From Anaerocolumna sp. AGMB13020 (GTDB lineage Bacteria; Bacillota; Clostridia; Lachnospirales; Lachnospiraceae): a DNA stretch of 64,000 nucleotides. Every line of letters begins with the position of its first letter. The stretch's first letter is position 1. Below are positions 28,473-37,716 of the stretch, piece by piece. The notes below the pieces were generated by a model, which worked only from the letters and a program-made list of their open reading frames with translations, made no database searches and was not told the DNA's origin. The stretch is from NCBI RefSeq assembly GCF_033100115.1, contig NZ_CP136910.1, forward strand, positions 1,736,001 through 1,800,000. The letters run 5' to 3'. The translations under genes were made by a program, and so were the position numbers.

Positions 28473-29798
28473 TTATTTCTGCTCATGCTCTATGGCATTG
28501 TTCATCATAGCTGCAACTTCCTTACAGGCAGCCTCCACATCTCCTCCATTTGCATAAACATTCGTTAAAAGTTCATAGGCCTTATCCTCCCATAAGCTGG
28601 TCTGATTCGTATAGGGCCTGATCTGAGCATAAGTCACCATGTCTAAATATGCCTGTACCTGAAATCCTGGATATGCCTTGGTCCAGGCATCTGCCGTGCC
28701 GTTATAGGCAGAGATTGCAATTCCCAGTTCTGCCTGTTTCTTTTGCCCTGCTTCGTTGCTTAAGTACTCGAGCCATTTCCAGGCTTCCTTTGGATGTTCT
28801 GTAGTTGCTGCGATACAGTTGCCCAATCCGTTAAAGATGGAAGCCTGACCGCCATTATTTGATTTCGGAAGTACGGCAACATCACAGTTTTTTGCTATGT
28901 ATTCATTGGCCGCAAAGCCGGAAAGATTCCAGGAGCCAAAGAATGCCATTGCTGTCAAGCCGTTCTGGAAGGCTTCTGCCCTTTCAGCATCTCCTGTAAT
29001 TACCGGGGAAAGCCCATTCCTTACAAAGTCAAAGTAATATTTGATTGCATCTATTGTCTTTGGATCATCATAACCGGACTTCTTATCTGGCGTAACAATG
29101 GTTCCCCCATTCTGGTATACGAAGTTGTAATAACCCTCCTGATTGTGAAGAGGTGCAAGGATACCATACTGAGAGCCGTCCTTCTTGGTAAGCTTCTCGG
29201 CTGCTGCCTTAAGGTCCTCCCAAGTCCAGTCCCCATTAGGGTAAGCCACACCGGCTGCATCAAACATGGTCTTGTTGTACCAGAGTCCGATGGTATCGTA
29301 ATCCTTGGGGATGGCGTACTGCCTGCCCTCCAGATTGTAAATCTGATTCAGCCCGGCCGGATAGTTTTCTAATTTAATATCGCTGCTGCTATTGATCTCA
29401 TCTGTCAGATCCAGCAGCTGACCGTTTGAGGCATAATAATATATATTATTGGAATGCATCCAGAAGGTGTCCGGCAAAGACCCGCCGGTTGCTGCTGCTT
29501 CCAAAGCAGTCCAATAATCAGACCAGCCATTAACCTGGATATCTACATGAATTCCTGTTTCTGTTTCGAAGGCATCCGCCAGCTGCTGAATTAATTTTGC
29601 CTGATTGGAATCCCATACTGCATAACTGATTGTTACCCCTTTGACAGTTTCCGTGGCAACGGGTGTTTCTGATGCTTTCGCATCTTTTGTTGGATCCGGA
29701 TTGACGGTTTCTTTTGAATTTAAATTTTTACTGCATCCTGCCATGAATGACATTACCAATAAGATACTCAAAAAAATACTCAAAGCTTTCTTTTTCAT
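28473..29798 (-). CDS. msmE: Sugar-binding lipoprotein, MsmE-like
   Basis: 441 residues. Lipoprotein signal with lipobox FMAGC, lipidated Cys at 22, then a Ser/Thr/Glu-rich spacer and a family 1 solute-binding fold (typical ITISYAVWDSNQ and ETGIHVDIQ strands). It captures oligosaccharide at the cell surface and delivers it to MsmFG. First gene of the operon; ribosome site GGAGG. Substrate (alpha-galactosides) is inferred from the GH36 gene downstream. The promoter lies in 29799-29960. Confidence 0.88.
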   Translation of the reverse strand: MKKKALSIFLSILLVMSFMAGCSKNLNSKETVNPDPTKDAKASETPVATETVKGVTISYAVWDSNQAKLIQQLADAFETETGIHVDIQVNGWSDYWTALEAAATGGSLPDTFWMHSNNIYYYASNGQLLDLTDEINSSSDIKLENYPAGLNQIYNLEGRQYAIPKDYDTIGLWYNKTMFDAAGVAYPNGDWTWEDLKAAAEKLTKKDGSQYGILAPLHNQEGYYNFVYQNGGTIVTPDKKSGYDDPKTIDAIKYYFDFVRNGLSPVITGDAERAEAFQNGLTAMAFFGSWNLSGFAANEYIAKNCDVAVLPKSNNGGQASIFNGLGNCIAATTEHPKEAWKWLEYLSNEAGQKKQAELGIAISAYNGTADAWTKAYPGFQVQAYLDMVTYAQIRPYTNQTSLWEDKAYELLTNVYANGGDVEAACKEVAAMMNNAIEHEQK

Positions 29799-29880
29799 AT
29801 AATTAATCTTCCTCCTCTGGTTCGTTCTTCTGGAACTAGTTTCATCTTATCATGAATACAAATTGCAATAAATGGAAATT

Positions 29881-29905
29881 TGTAATATATTTATGTTTAA
29901 ATGTG
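29881..29905. promoter_or_regulatory. Candidate MsmR operator (copy 2)
   Basis: 25-bp element matching 23151-23175 at 23 of 25 positions, 82 bp ahead of the msmE start. The rest of the 29799-30208 gap holds no other ORF or hairpin that I can support. Confidence 0.5.
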
Positions 29906-30208
29906 CAATCCGGGGAGTTCTTTGTCTATAATCACGAAAGCCTTAAGACTGGTTCCATTAAAAATTTTCCCCTCCATACTTTTACCTGATGCTGGATTGG
30001 TGTTTCCATTATCTATCCTGTTAAAGGCATGAATCCCCATTTCCTTTAACAGCTCCTATCAATGAGAATGAGACAGTTTTCTGATTCAATGCGCTATAGC
30101 AATGTAAGTTTGAAACTAAGACGATTAAAGCTAATATATTTAGTGCAAAGTAAGCTTTTTCATGATATAATTTTTTTACAATAAATTACATTTATGGAGG
30201 TATTATCT

Positions 30209-31876
30209 ATGTTAAAGAAAATTGGTATAATCCTGCTTGCGATTGTACTGACCGCCATGACTCCAATATTCAGTGTTTCTGCCGCAGAAAGCATAAGCGT
30301 ACAGTCCTTTAACGGAAATACGGCAGTTAAATCAAACACCATAAGCCCAAATTTCAGGCTGGTCAACACAGGGACAACCCCTTTGCTGCTTTCTACGGTT
30401 AAGCTAAAGTACTATTTTACAAATGACGGAAGCCAATCAAACAACTTTTCATGTGACTACTCGACCATAGGTTCACAAAATGTGACCGGTACCTTTGGAG
30501 CCATGAACGGAACCAACACCGACAGATACCTGGAGGTAGGTTTTAAAAGCGGTGCAGGAACTCTTGACCCGGGTACAGGTATCGAGATAAAGTCAAGAAT
30601 CTGGAAATCCGACTGGACTGACTTTCAACAGACCAATGATTATTCCTTTCATACTGCTGCAGCCTATACCGATTTCAGCTCAATAACAGGTTATATCGGA
30701 GGTGTACTGGTTTGGGGTCTTGAGCCCACGGGAACAGTTTCACCGACTCCTACTATAACTCTTACGCCTTCGCCTACAATTACACCCACGCCTACCATTT
30801 CACCAACTCCTACTGTCAGCCCGACCCTTACTCCTACCTTGACTCCCATACCAACTGTCACTGCCACTCCTACTGTGACCCCTTCCCCTGACTCCAATGT
30901 ACTTTTTATTGGACGTTTTGACACCAGTGATCCGGCAGGTCCAAAGTTTTCCTGGGGTACTACTACCATCAAAGCTGCTTTTTCCGGAACGGGTATACAG
31001 GTAAACCTTAAATCCAGCGGTGATAACTGGTTCGAGGTGATAATCGATGGTAAAGTAAAAGCCCCCATCAATGTTACCGCCAAAAGCACCTCCCCTATTA
31101 CCCTGGCTTCCGGCCTGACAAGCGGCACTCATACCGTTGAGCTGGTAAAGAGGACAGAAGCCTGGGTAGGTGATGTACAATTTCTTGGATTTACTGTTAC
31201 GGATGGCAGTCTGCTGGCTGCTCCTTCTCCCTCTTTACGGCGTATAGAATTTATTGGTGATTCTATTACCTGCGGTTATGGTAATGAAGGCACCAGTCAA
31301 TATGAGTCCTTTACGACAAAGAATGAAAATGCTTACCAGGCATACGGTGCAATAACCGCCCGTCTTCTGGAGGCTGATCCTGTTACTGTCAGCTGGTCGG
31401 GCAAGGGTGTAATCCGTAATTACGGAGGAGATACGACTGATCTGATGCCTTCTCTCTATTCCAGGATACTGGCTTATGATTCTGCCCTTCAATGGAATCC
31501 CAGCCAGTGGATACCTCAGGTAGTTGTCATAAATCTCTGTACCAATGACTATAGCATCGGTACCCCGGACAGAACTGCTTTTACAGCAGCTTATTCAAAT
31601 TTAGTAGCAAAAGTCCGTACCCAGTATCCGGATGCACATATATACTGCGCCATGGGCCCTATGTTAAGTGGTGACAGTCAGTCAAGTGCCCGTGATTATA
31701 TAAGTGGTGTGGTGAATCAGAAGAACACTGCCGGGGACACTAAGGTTCATTATATCGAATTTCCCGTTCAGGAATGGGCGAATGGTTACGGCGAAGATTG
31801 GCATCCCAGTCTGGTAACCCACCAACTAATGGCCAACCAGCTGGCAGCCAGAATACGTGTAGATCTGGGCTGGTAA
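30209..31876 (+). CDS. Secreted acetyl xylan esterase (CE2) with CBM3
   Basis: 555 residues. The ATG at 30209 is chosen because GGAGG stands eight bases upstream; the upstream in-frame ATG at 30194 overlaps that site. Signal peptide 1-25 (cut after SVSA). A CBM3-like cellulose-binding domain covers about 28-172, then a Pro/Thr-rich linker (175-228), a CE2 jelly-roll (about 229-340) and an SGNH hydrolase domain with Ser352 ([11 protein letters not shown]) and the Asp530/His532 pair (GEDWHPS). CE2 esterases remove acetyl groups from xylan or glucomannan. Single-gene transcript with its own terminator. The only protein here with an obvious crystalline-cellulose anchor. Confidence 0.88.
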   Translation: MLKKIGIILLAIVLTAMTPIFSVSAAESISVQSFNGNTAVKSNTISPNFRLVNTGTTPLLLSTVKLKYYFTNDGSQSNNFSCDYSTIGSQNVTGTFGAMNGTNTDRYLEVGFKSGAGTLDPGTGIEIKSRIWKSDWTDFQQTNDYSFHTAAAYTDFSSITGYIGGVLVWGLEPTGTVSPTPTITLTPSPTITPTPTISPTPTVSPTLTPTLTPIPTVTATPTVTPSPDSNVLFIGRFDTSDPAGPKFSWGTTTIKAAFSGTGIQVNLKSSGDNWFEVIIDGKVKAPINVTAKSTSPITLASGLTSGTHTVELVKRTEAWVGDVQFLGFTVTDGSLLAAPSPSLRRIEFIGDSITCGYGNEGTSQYESFTTKNENAYQAYGAITARLLEADPVTVSWSGKGVIRNYGGDTTDLMPSLYSRILAYDSALQWNPSQWIPQVVVINLCTNDYSIGTPDRTAFTAAYSNLVAKVRTQYPDAHIYCAMGPMLSGDSQSSARDYISGVVNQKNTAGDTKVHYIEFPVQEWANGYGEDWHPSLVTHQLMANQLAARIRVDLGW

Positions 31877-31904
31877 TACCTTCAGGATAATCAACCTATG
31901 ACAA

Positions 31905-31967
31905 AAAAACTCTATGGCTATCCATTCTTACGTATAATGCGAAAGAATGGAAAACCATAGAGTTTTT
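31905..31967 (+). terminator. Strong two-part terminator hairpin
   Basis: Outer stem AAAAACTCTATGG (31905-31917) with 31955-31967, inner stem CCATTCTT (31922-31929) with 31943-31950, ending in a T run. Confidence 0.85.
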
Positions 31968-32019
31968 AAGCTTATCTTTACTAGATTATTCCTTTACTCT
32001 ATGCCTTTACTCTATGCCT

Positions 32020-32556
32020 TTACTCTGATTTCGTACTTAAAATATACCTGATGTAATCCCTTGCACTCTGCTCGACCTCATCGCCACTGATTTGAAAAGA
32101 CGCGCGGAAAACAGTAAAGTACGAAAGAGCAATTGCTCCTATGTGTGCAGTGGCGGCTTTAAAGGGTATAATAATTTCATCTACTGAAAATCCCACAGAA
32201 CCGGAGGGAGCATAATTTTCTTCCTTATCCCCAATTGACATTGCAAGGCCGAATTTCTTCCCGACCAGTTTGTTTCCATTTCTGCCATATGCCCACCCAT
32301 AGGCGAACACATCATCCATCCACTTTTTCAGCAAAGGAGGATAACTGTACCAATACACAGGAAACTGAATTACGATATGATCTGAACGTTCCAACAGCTG
32401 CTGCTCTTTTTCAACTTCAATATTCCAGTCCGGATATTCTTCATAAAGCTCATGTATAATAAACTCCTCCGGATATTTCTCCAATTCCTGTTTCCACCTT
32501 TTGTTTACAATAGAGTTCTTTATATCAGGGTGTGCCAAAATTATAAGCGTTCTCAT
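32020..32556 (-). CDS. NAD(P)H-dependent flavodoxin-fold oxidoreductase
   Basis: About 178 residues from the ATG where the fold begins (MRTLIILAHPD); GTG 32565 and TTG 32583 are in frame and possible. It has the flavodoxin-like pattern of the MdaB/KefF/YwrO group: LIILAHPDIKNS at the FMN-binding loop, HIVIQFPVYWYSYPPLLKKWMDDVF, and GKKFGLAMSIG. Such enzymes make two-electron reductions of quinones or electrophiles. It is divergent from an HxlR regulator with an inverted repeat between them, a common arrangement in electrophile or disulfide stress responses. Not part of sugar metabolism. Confidence 0.82.
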   Translation of the reverse strand: MRTLIILAHPDIKNSIVNKRWKQELEKYPEEFIIHELYEEYPDWNIEVEKEQQLLERSDHIVIQFPVYWYSYPPLLKKWMDDVFAYGWAYGRNGNKLVGKKFGLAMSIGDKEENYAPSGSVGFSVDEIIIPFKAATAHIGAIALSYFTVFRASFQISGDEVEQSARDYIRYILSTKSE

Positions 32557-32689
32557 TGTATTCACTAATCCTTTCCACTTCAATGGTATTATACAGCCTT
32601 TATGAAATCTATGGGTAAGCTGTAACCATTGGTTTTACCTTATTATTATTTAAATCACGTCTAATGTAAATACACACAATAAAGTCAGT

Positions 32690-32715
32690 AAATACTTACC
32701 TGAAAGTATGTATTT
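32690..32715. promoter_or_regulatory. Inverted-repeat operator between oxidoreductase and HxlR genes
   Basis: AAATACTTAC-N6-GTATGTATTT, one mismatch in ten pairs. It overlaps the expected -35 of the HxlR promoter (-10 TATAAT at 32737-32742), so binding should repress; it may serve both divergent genes. Confidence 0.65.
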
Positions 32716-32759
32716 CAATCTTGTTAGCTGATATACTATAATAAATTGGAGGTAAGTGT

Positions 32760-33107
32760 ATGAAGCAATATAATCTAGGCATTGAAGCAACCCTTGAAAT
32801 CCTTGGAGGTAAATGGAAGGCTTTAATAGTTTGTCAGCTTATGCCAGGTCCCAGAAGAACCAGTGAACTGGAACGTCTTATTCCTGATATCTCTCAAAAA
32901 GTACTTATTCAACAGTTGCGGGAGCTGGAAAGGGATGGAATTGTAGGCAGGAAGGATTATAATCAAATGCCTCCCTGGGTTGAATACGATGTGACGGAAT
33001 ATGGCAAAACTGCAAATAGGATCATTGATGTAATGTGTTCCTGGGGAAGAGAGAATATACGAATGAGAAAAAGCCGTGGAGAAGATATTTCTCTTTTGGA
33101 AGACTAA
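32760..33107 (+). CDS. HxlR-family winged-helix regulator
   Basis: 115 residues. Standard HxlR layout: an N-terminal segment ATLEILGGKWKALIV, recognition region RRTSELERLIPDISQKVLIQQLRELERDGIV, and the wing WVEYDVTEYGK. HxlR proteins are small dimeric repressors or activators, several of which sense reactive electrophiles through an N-terminal cysteine; the only cysteines here are in the first dimer-facing helix region (IVCQL) and near the end (MCSWG). GGAGG seven bases ahead of the ATG. The divergent flavin oxidoreductase is the likely target. Confidence 0.88.
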   Translation: MKQYNLGIEATLEILGGKWKALIVCQLMPGPRRTSELERLIPDISQKVLIQQLRELERDGIVGRKDYNQMPPWVEYDVTEYGKTANRIIDVMCSWGRENIRMRKSRGEDISLLED

Positions 33108-33151
33108 TCCTTAATTTCAGCTTAAACCATGTGACCTGGTTTTTATTTGGT

Positions 33152-35569
33152 TCAGCCATATATCCTAATCCGTTTAAGTGGCTGTGACTCTCCATGAAAG
33201 CAGACCCTCACATATCTCATTTTCGTAGGTACCAGATGGTAGCTCAGCAGAAACTCATCCTTTACAATTCCTGCACTCAGTTCGGTAAATTCATTACCGT
33301 TACAGGAATATAACACCCGATAACCTTCCGCTGTTTTTTCAGCGAATTCGATTTCCACCACAGTAACTCTGTTCGTCCCCTCAAGGTCAGCCATTACCCA
33401 TTGACCGCTGCCTTCCGCTTTCCATATTTCCTCATTTTCCTCGGTCAGACAGCTTGCCGGATGCCCCTCCAGGCAACTGCTGCAGAATACAGGTTTATGG
33501 ATGGATAAAACCGTTCCCTCCGGCGGCACAGGCATACCGGTCTTGTAAGGGGGTGGCTGCGGCAGAATCCGCTTCTGCCCCTGCCACACTTCTCCTCCCT
33601 GCCCTGTTATGATTAGTTCAGCTGTCCCTATACCCTCTGCACTTGCTGTAATGCGATTCTTTCCCTCATAGGCGGTCCGGAACTCCACTGCTCCCTGACC
33701 ATCCAAGAATCTGCCGTTTTCAGGACTGAATACCATGGATGTTCCAGTGGGAAATAGCCCTCCTCCCTCTTCCACCCGAAGAGTAACTTCTGCTGTATTG
33801 CTTAATATCCGTCCCTCCTTGTCTACAAGGGAAATTATAAGAAATGCATCCTCCGTACCGTCGGTCCTTATTGTCTGCCGGTCAGTCGTCAGGCTTAGTC
33901 CATAGGGTATCCCTTCCTTGTGTTCTTCCTCCGGTTCAATACCCCGAAGTTCTTTTCTGTACCAGTAATAGGTATTCAAAGGAAGCCTTGCATAATCAAT
34001 CATTCCCATATGCCCCATGTCTCCAAAAATACTACCGTGATGAAAAGCGCACCATAAAGCCCTGCCTGAGCGCCATTTGTATCTGCATTCTGCCGTATCC
34101 CTGAAATTTGGGCTGAATACCCCCGGTCGATCTCCTACTACGCTCCCGTATTCCGTTACCAGATTGGGTACATCGGGGTGGATATAGAGGGAGGCTCCGT
34201 CCCCGTTATAACCGGCAACATCTCCAATCAGGTCAAAATCCCCCCTCTGTACCCCGCCCAGACCTGCCGGCCTTGATGGATCCAGTTCATGGCTCTTTTC
34301 AACCAGCCTCCGTGCCAAATGGCAGGCTTTGTCCTGAACCTGGGCTGCTGAGAAGAAAGGCTCATTGCACATGCTCCATATAACAATAGAAGGACTGTTG
34401 CGATTCTGCCTTATCATTTCTTCCAGGGTATCCATACAGCTCTTTTCAAAACCTGCCTCCTCTTCCTCCTTCACAGGGTACCCAGAGGCTGTCCAATAGC
34501 CATCTGCATCGGGTCCGCCGGTACCCCAAAAGCAAAGCTCTGACCAGAAGAGGAGGCCTTTTTCATCACAGGCTTTTGCAAAGCAAGGATGATGGGGATA
34601 ATGGGAACCCCTAATAAAATTCATGCCACAGTCCTTAATCATCTGCACGTCACGGCCTAACGCTGTCCTGGTAACAGCATCTCCCCAGCCGGCATGGTCC
34701 TGGTGTACATTAGCTCCCTGAATTTCATAATGCTCCCCGTTGAGAAAAAAACCCTCTTCCTTATCGAATTTGAAATACCGAATGCCGAACGTAGTCTCAT
34801 ACAGGTCACAGAAGCAGTCGTTCACATAAAGTCGGGTCTTAAGAAGATATAACGCGGGATGCTCCGGATGCCAAAGGCTGGGAGAAGAAATCCAGAAAGC
34901 CGATTCCTTTGTAACCTGACTATTAGCCGGAAGCTTCACCAGTTCCACAAGTTTTTCAAGCTCTTCTCCCCCCTGGGAGATAACAGACTCCAGACGGCAG
35001 GTCACTTCGGTATCCCTTTTATTTACCAATTCCGTCAGAAGTTTCATAGCTGCTTCCTCCTGACTTATTTCCTCTCCATAGACAAAGGTCCCATTCCAGT
35101 TCACATGAATCTGATCGGTTACCAGCAGACTTACCTCTCTATACAGTCCTCCGCTGAATACATGCTCCCCGGCTCTGGGTGCAAGAGCTCCATCCCATAG
35201 ATTATTCAAGCGGACAAACAACAGATTCTCCCCCTCTCTGACCAGATGGGCAATAGGAATCTGAAAGGCTGTATACCCTCCTTTATGAACGCCTGCCAAT
35301 ACTCCGTTTACATAGACCTCCGCTGCCTGAAAAGCTGCTCCAAAAATCAGGGATATTTCCTTAAATATCCATTTCTTTTGAATTACTATCAGCTTTCGGT
35401 AACAGCCATAGCCCACATAGAATTCATTTTCCATAAAGTAGGGCAGAGAAAAAGTATGCGGCAAACAGATATCATACCATTCTGAGTCAATATAATCTGT
35501 CTCCTTTGCCTCCAGATAATCACCGAACAGGAATTTCCAACCGTTATTAATCATTTTCTCTTCTCTCAT
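33152..35569 (-). CDS. GH2 glycosidase (beta-galactosidase-like) with C-terminal discoidin-like domain
   Basis: 805 residues; ATG with GGAGG five bases upstream (a GTG two codons earlier touches that site). Cytoplasmic. Three GH2 domains: jelly-roll to about 150, immunoglobulin-like to about 265, then the barrel with acid/base E403 (WSMCNEPFF) and nucleophile E473 (LVTEYGS). A further immunoglobulin-like segment and a final F5/8-discoidin-like domain (about 690-805) complete it. GH2 specificity is varied (beta-galactosidase, beta-glucuronidase, beta-xylosidase, arabinopyranosidase); I cannot decide, though this length and domain order are commonest in beta-galactosidases. Divergent from an AraC gene at 35714, its probable regulator. 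A palindrome ATTGTAACAAT lies at 35651-35661 between them. Confidence 0.8.
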   Translation of the reverse strand: MREEKMINNGWKFLFGDYLEAKETDYIDSEWYDICLPHTFSLPYFMENEFYVGYGCYRKLIVIQKKWIFKEISLIFGAAFQAAEVYVNGVLAGVHKGGYTAFQIPIAHLVREGENLLFVRLNNLWDGALAPRAGEHVFSGGLYREVSLLVTDQIHVNWNGTFVYGEEISQEEAAMKLLTELVNKRDTEVTCRLESVISQGGEELEKLVELVKLPANSQVTKESAFWISSPSLWHPEHPALYLLKTRLYVNDCFCDLYETTFGIRYFKFDKEEGFFLNGEHYEIQGANVHQDHAGWGDAVTRTALGRDVQMIKDCGMNFIRGSHYPHHPCFAKACDEKGLLFWSELCFWGTGGPDADGYWTASGYPVKEEEEAGFEKSCMDTLEEMIRQNRNSPSIVIWSMCNEPFFSAAQVQDKACHLARRLVEKSHELDPSRPAGLGGVQRGDFDLIGDVAGYNGDGASLYIHPDVPNLVTEYGSVVGDRPGVFSPNFRDTAECRYKWRSGRALWCAFHHGSIFGDMGHMGMIDYARLPLNTYYWYRKELRGIEPEEEHKEGIPYGLSLTTDRQTIRTDGTEDAFLIISLVDKEGRILSNTAEVTLRVEEGGGLFPTGTSMVFSPENGRFLDGQGAVEFRTAYEGKNRITASAEGIGTAELIITGQGGEVWQGQKRILPQPPPYKTGMPVPPEGTVLSIHKPVFCSSCLEGHPASCLTEENEEIWKAEGSGQWVMADLEGTNRVTVVEIEFAEKTAEGYRVLYSCNGNEFTELSAGIVKDEFLLSYHLVPTKMRYVRVCFHGESQPLKRIRIYG

Positions 35570-35713
35570 ACTCACCTCCGTCTGCAGTCAAAGACTGCCT
35601 GGTCTGCCTTTCCATATTATTATCTTACCCTATTATAAAACGCTTATATTATTGTAACAATCATAATATTTTGATATTATATTAATATATTGAACACAAG
35701 AAAGGCTATTATA

Positions 35714-36541
35714 ATGGAATGTTTTTTTACCATACAGACAGATCGGGATAAGGAGCTTCCGCTCTGGATTACAGGGATTGGCTGGGATAAATTTCAGACT
35801 CATAAAAACAGGGAAGAAGACTTTTCTTCCCATCAACTCGCCTTTTGCGAGAAAGGAACCGGTAAATACCGGATTAGCGGGAAGGAGTATACGATAGAAA
35901 AGGGAATGCTTTTCTTTTTCCCGGCTAACATTCCCCATGAGTATTATCCGGTCACGGAACAATGGAGCCTCCGCTGGATTCTCTTCAACTGTCCCAAAAT
36001 AGAATCACTACTTAAGGCAATTGACTTTCCCTCAGAGGAGGCTTTTCGAATCAGAAATTCAGAGGATTATGTGATATGTTACAATCTGATTTGGAACCTG
36101 TTGATTTCCCGCCGTTCAACAGGTATGTCAGAATCCTCCGGTATTTTTTACCGTTTTCTTACGGGATTGACAGCCCAAAAATTCCATTCAGATACAAAAG
36201 GTTTACGAAAAAAAGAAAAAATGCTGGAGGATATTCTTCATTATATAAAGAATACCATCCAGCAGGAGGTTACATTAGAAGATATGGCAGCTCAGGTAAG
36301 AATATCCCCCTCCTATCTATGCCGTATTTTCAAGGAAAGTTTCGGAATCAGTCCAATAACCTACACCATACGGTATAAAATCAATCTAGCCAAAGAATAC
36401 CTTATCAGCCACCCTGAAACAACTGTCCGAGAGGTTGCAGAAATATCAGGTTTTCACGATTGCAGTTATTTTTGCGCTGTCTTTAAGAAATACGAATCTC
36501 AGACTCCAACCCAATTCCGTGATCTATACCGGTGTTGCTAA
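35714..36541 (+). CDS. AraC-family transcriptional regulator
   Basis: 275 residues from ATG 35714 (AAAGG nine bases upstream); a TTG-initiated extension to 35690 is weaker. N-terminal cupin (HQLAFCEKGTGKYRISGKEYTIEKG ligand pocket strands) and C-terminal AraC HTH (VTLEDMAAQVRISPSYLCRIF; VREVAEISGFHDCSYFCAVFKK). It is divergent from the GH2 gene. Its stop overlaps by 4 bp the stop region of the convergent Gfo/Idh gene, leaving no room for a terminator. Confidence 0.85.
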   Translation: MECFFTIQTDRDKELPLWITGIGWDKFQTHKNREEDFSSHQLAFCEKGTGKYRISGKEYTIEKGMLFFFPANIPHEYYPVTEQWSLRWILFNCPKIESLLKAIDFPSEEAFRIRNSEDYVICYNLIWNLLISRRSTGMSESSGIFYRFLTGLTAQKFHSDTKGLRKKEKMLEDILHYIKNTIQQEVTLEDMAAQVRISPSYLCRIFKESFGISPITYTIRYKINLAKEYLISHPETTVREVAEISGFHDCSYFCAVFKKYESQTPTQFRDLYRCC

Positions 36542-37692
36542 GGAACCGTAATGCTATCCGGTTTAAAATTCTCTACAGAGACCTTTTTCTCATAAAACCG
36601 GATAGCTTCTTTTTGTATACCTTCAAAAGTGTAGAAGGGGTCATCTTTTTGTAGAGGAAGCACTGTCCATTCTCTTCGACTCCCGGCTTTATAAACTGCC
36701 GTTATCAGTTCCACGGTCTTTCTGCCGTCAATACCGGTAATCAGAGGTCTTGTTCCTTCTTCCAGCGCTCTAAGGATATCATCGATTTCACCGGTATGGC
36801 CTTCATAAGGAAGATCCGGAAGAGAATCATAGAGGTATTGTATTTCATTGAGAAGAGCCTGATTGCCTCCCGTCACTGGAAATCCATTTTCCTTGGAAAT
36901 TTCGGCCTGTATCTTCCAGGGTGCGGAGATCTTTGCATTATCGCATTGCAGTTCGATACCCTGTTCTTCTCCATGATGGATTACCGAGCTTGTAATGCTG
37001 GCTGCGCTGCCATCTGTATAGGTTAGAATGGCAAGAGAGAGATCCTCGACCTCAGAATTGTCATGACCCGTATTTGTAAGCAAGGCAGTTACAGCTTTAG
37101 GCAACTCTCCTTCAAGCCAGTTGAGCATGTCGATATGATGCACAGCATGATTTAGGGTCGGGCCACCACCTTCCTTTTCCCATGTCCCCCTCCACCAAAG
37201 GTCATAATAACTGTGCCCTCTCCACCAATGGGAATTGATATGGGCACAACGGATTTTTCCTGCAATTCCGCTTTCTGCAATTTTCTTCAATTTGTAGATT
37301 GAATTACGGAAACGGTTTTGGGCAATGCAAGCCATAACCACTCCGTTCTTCTTTTCGGCCTCCAGCATGGCATCACATTCGGCAAGGCAGGTAGCCATTG
37401 GTTTTTCCACTACCACATGGCAGCCGGCATTCATGGAATAGATAGCAATCTCACTGTGGACATATGGTGGTGTACAGATATGGACAAGATCAATTTTAAC
37501 ACCGGAGGATAACATCTTCTGGTGGTCATTAAATATTTCACAGTCCAACTTGTATTTTTCTTTCATGCCTTCTGCTTTCTCCGGATAAATATCACAAAGG
37601 GCAACAATCCTGCAACGATTTTGAAAGTTCAGCAGACCTTCTATGTGCATAGGTGAGATTCCTCCCGTCCCTACCACCGCAACTCTTATCAT
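36538..37692 (-). CDS. Gfo/Idh/MocA-family oxidoreductase
   Basis: 384 residues. ATG with GGAGG seven bases upstream; six extra upstream codons are unlikely. Rossmann motif VGTGGISPMH at the N-terminus, EKP motif (VVEKPMAT) near residue 95, and the family's C-terminal mixed beta-sheet. These NAD(P)-dependent enzymes oxidise or reduce hydroxyls of sugars, inositols or sugar acids. Last gene of the operon LplB-LplC-binding protein-Gfo-Gfo, so it probably modifies what that importer brings in. GH109-type glycosidase activity is a remote alternative. Confidence 0.85.
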   Translation of the reverse strand: MIRVAVVGTGGISPMHIEGLLNFQNRCRIVALCDIYPEKAEGMKEKYKLDCEIFNDHQKMLSSGVKIDLVHICTPPYVHSEIAIYSMNAGCHVVVEKPMATCLAECDAMLEAEKKNGVVMACIAQNRFRNSIYKLKKIAESGIAGKIRCAHINSHWWRGHSYYDLWWRGTWEKEGGGPTLNHAVHHIDMLNWLEGELPKAVTALLTNTGHDNSEVEDLSLAILTYTDGSAASITSSVIHHGEEQGIELQCDNAKISAPWKIQAEISKENGFPVTGGNQALLNEIQYLYDSLPDLPYEGHTGEIDDILRALEEGTRPLITGIDGRKTVELITAVYKAGSRREWTVLPLQKDDPFYTFEGIQKEAIRFYEKKVSVENFKPDSITVP

Positions 37693-37716
37693 TTCGATTC
37701 CTCCTGTCATTTTCCT

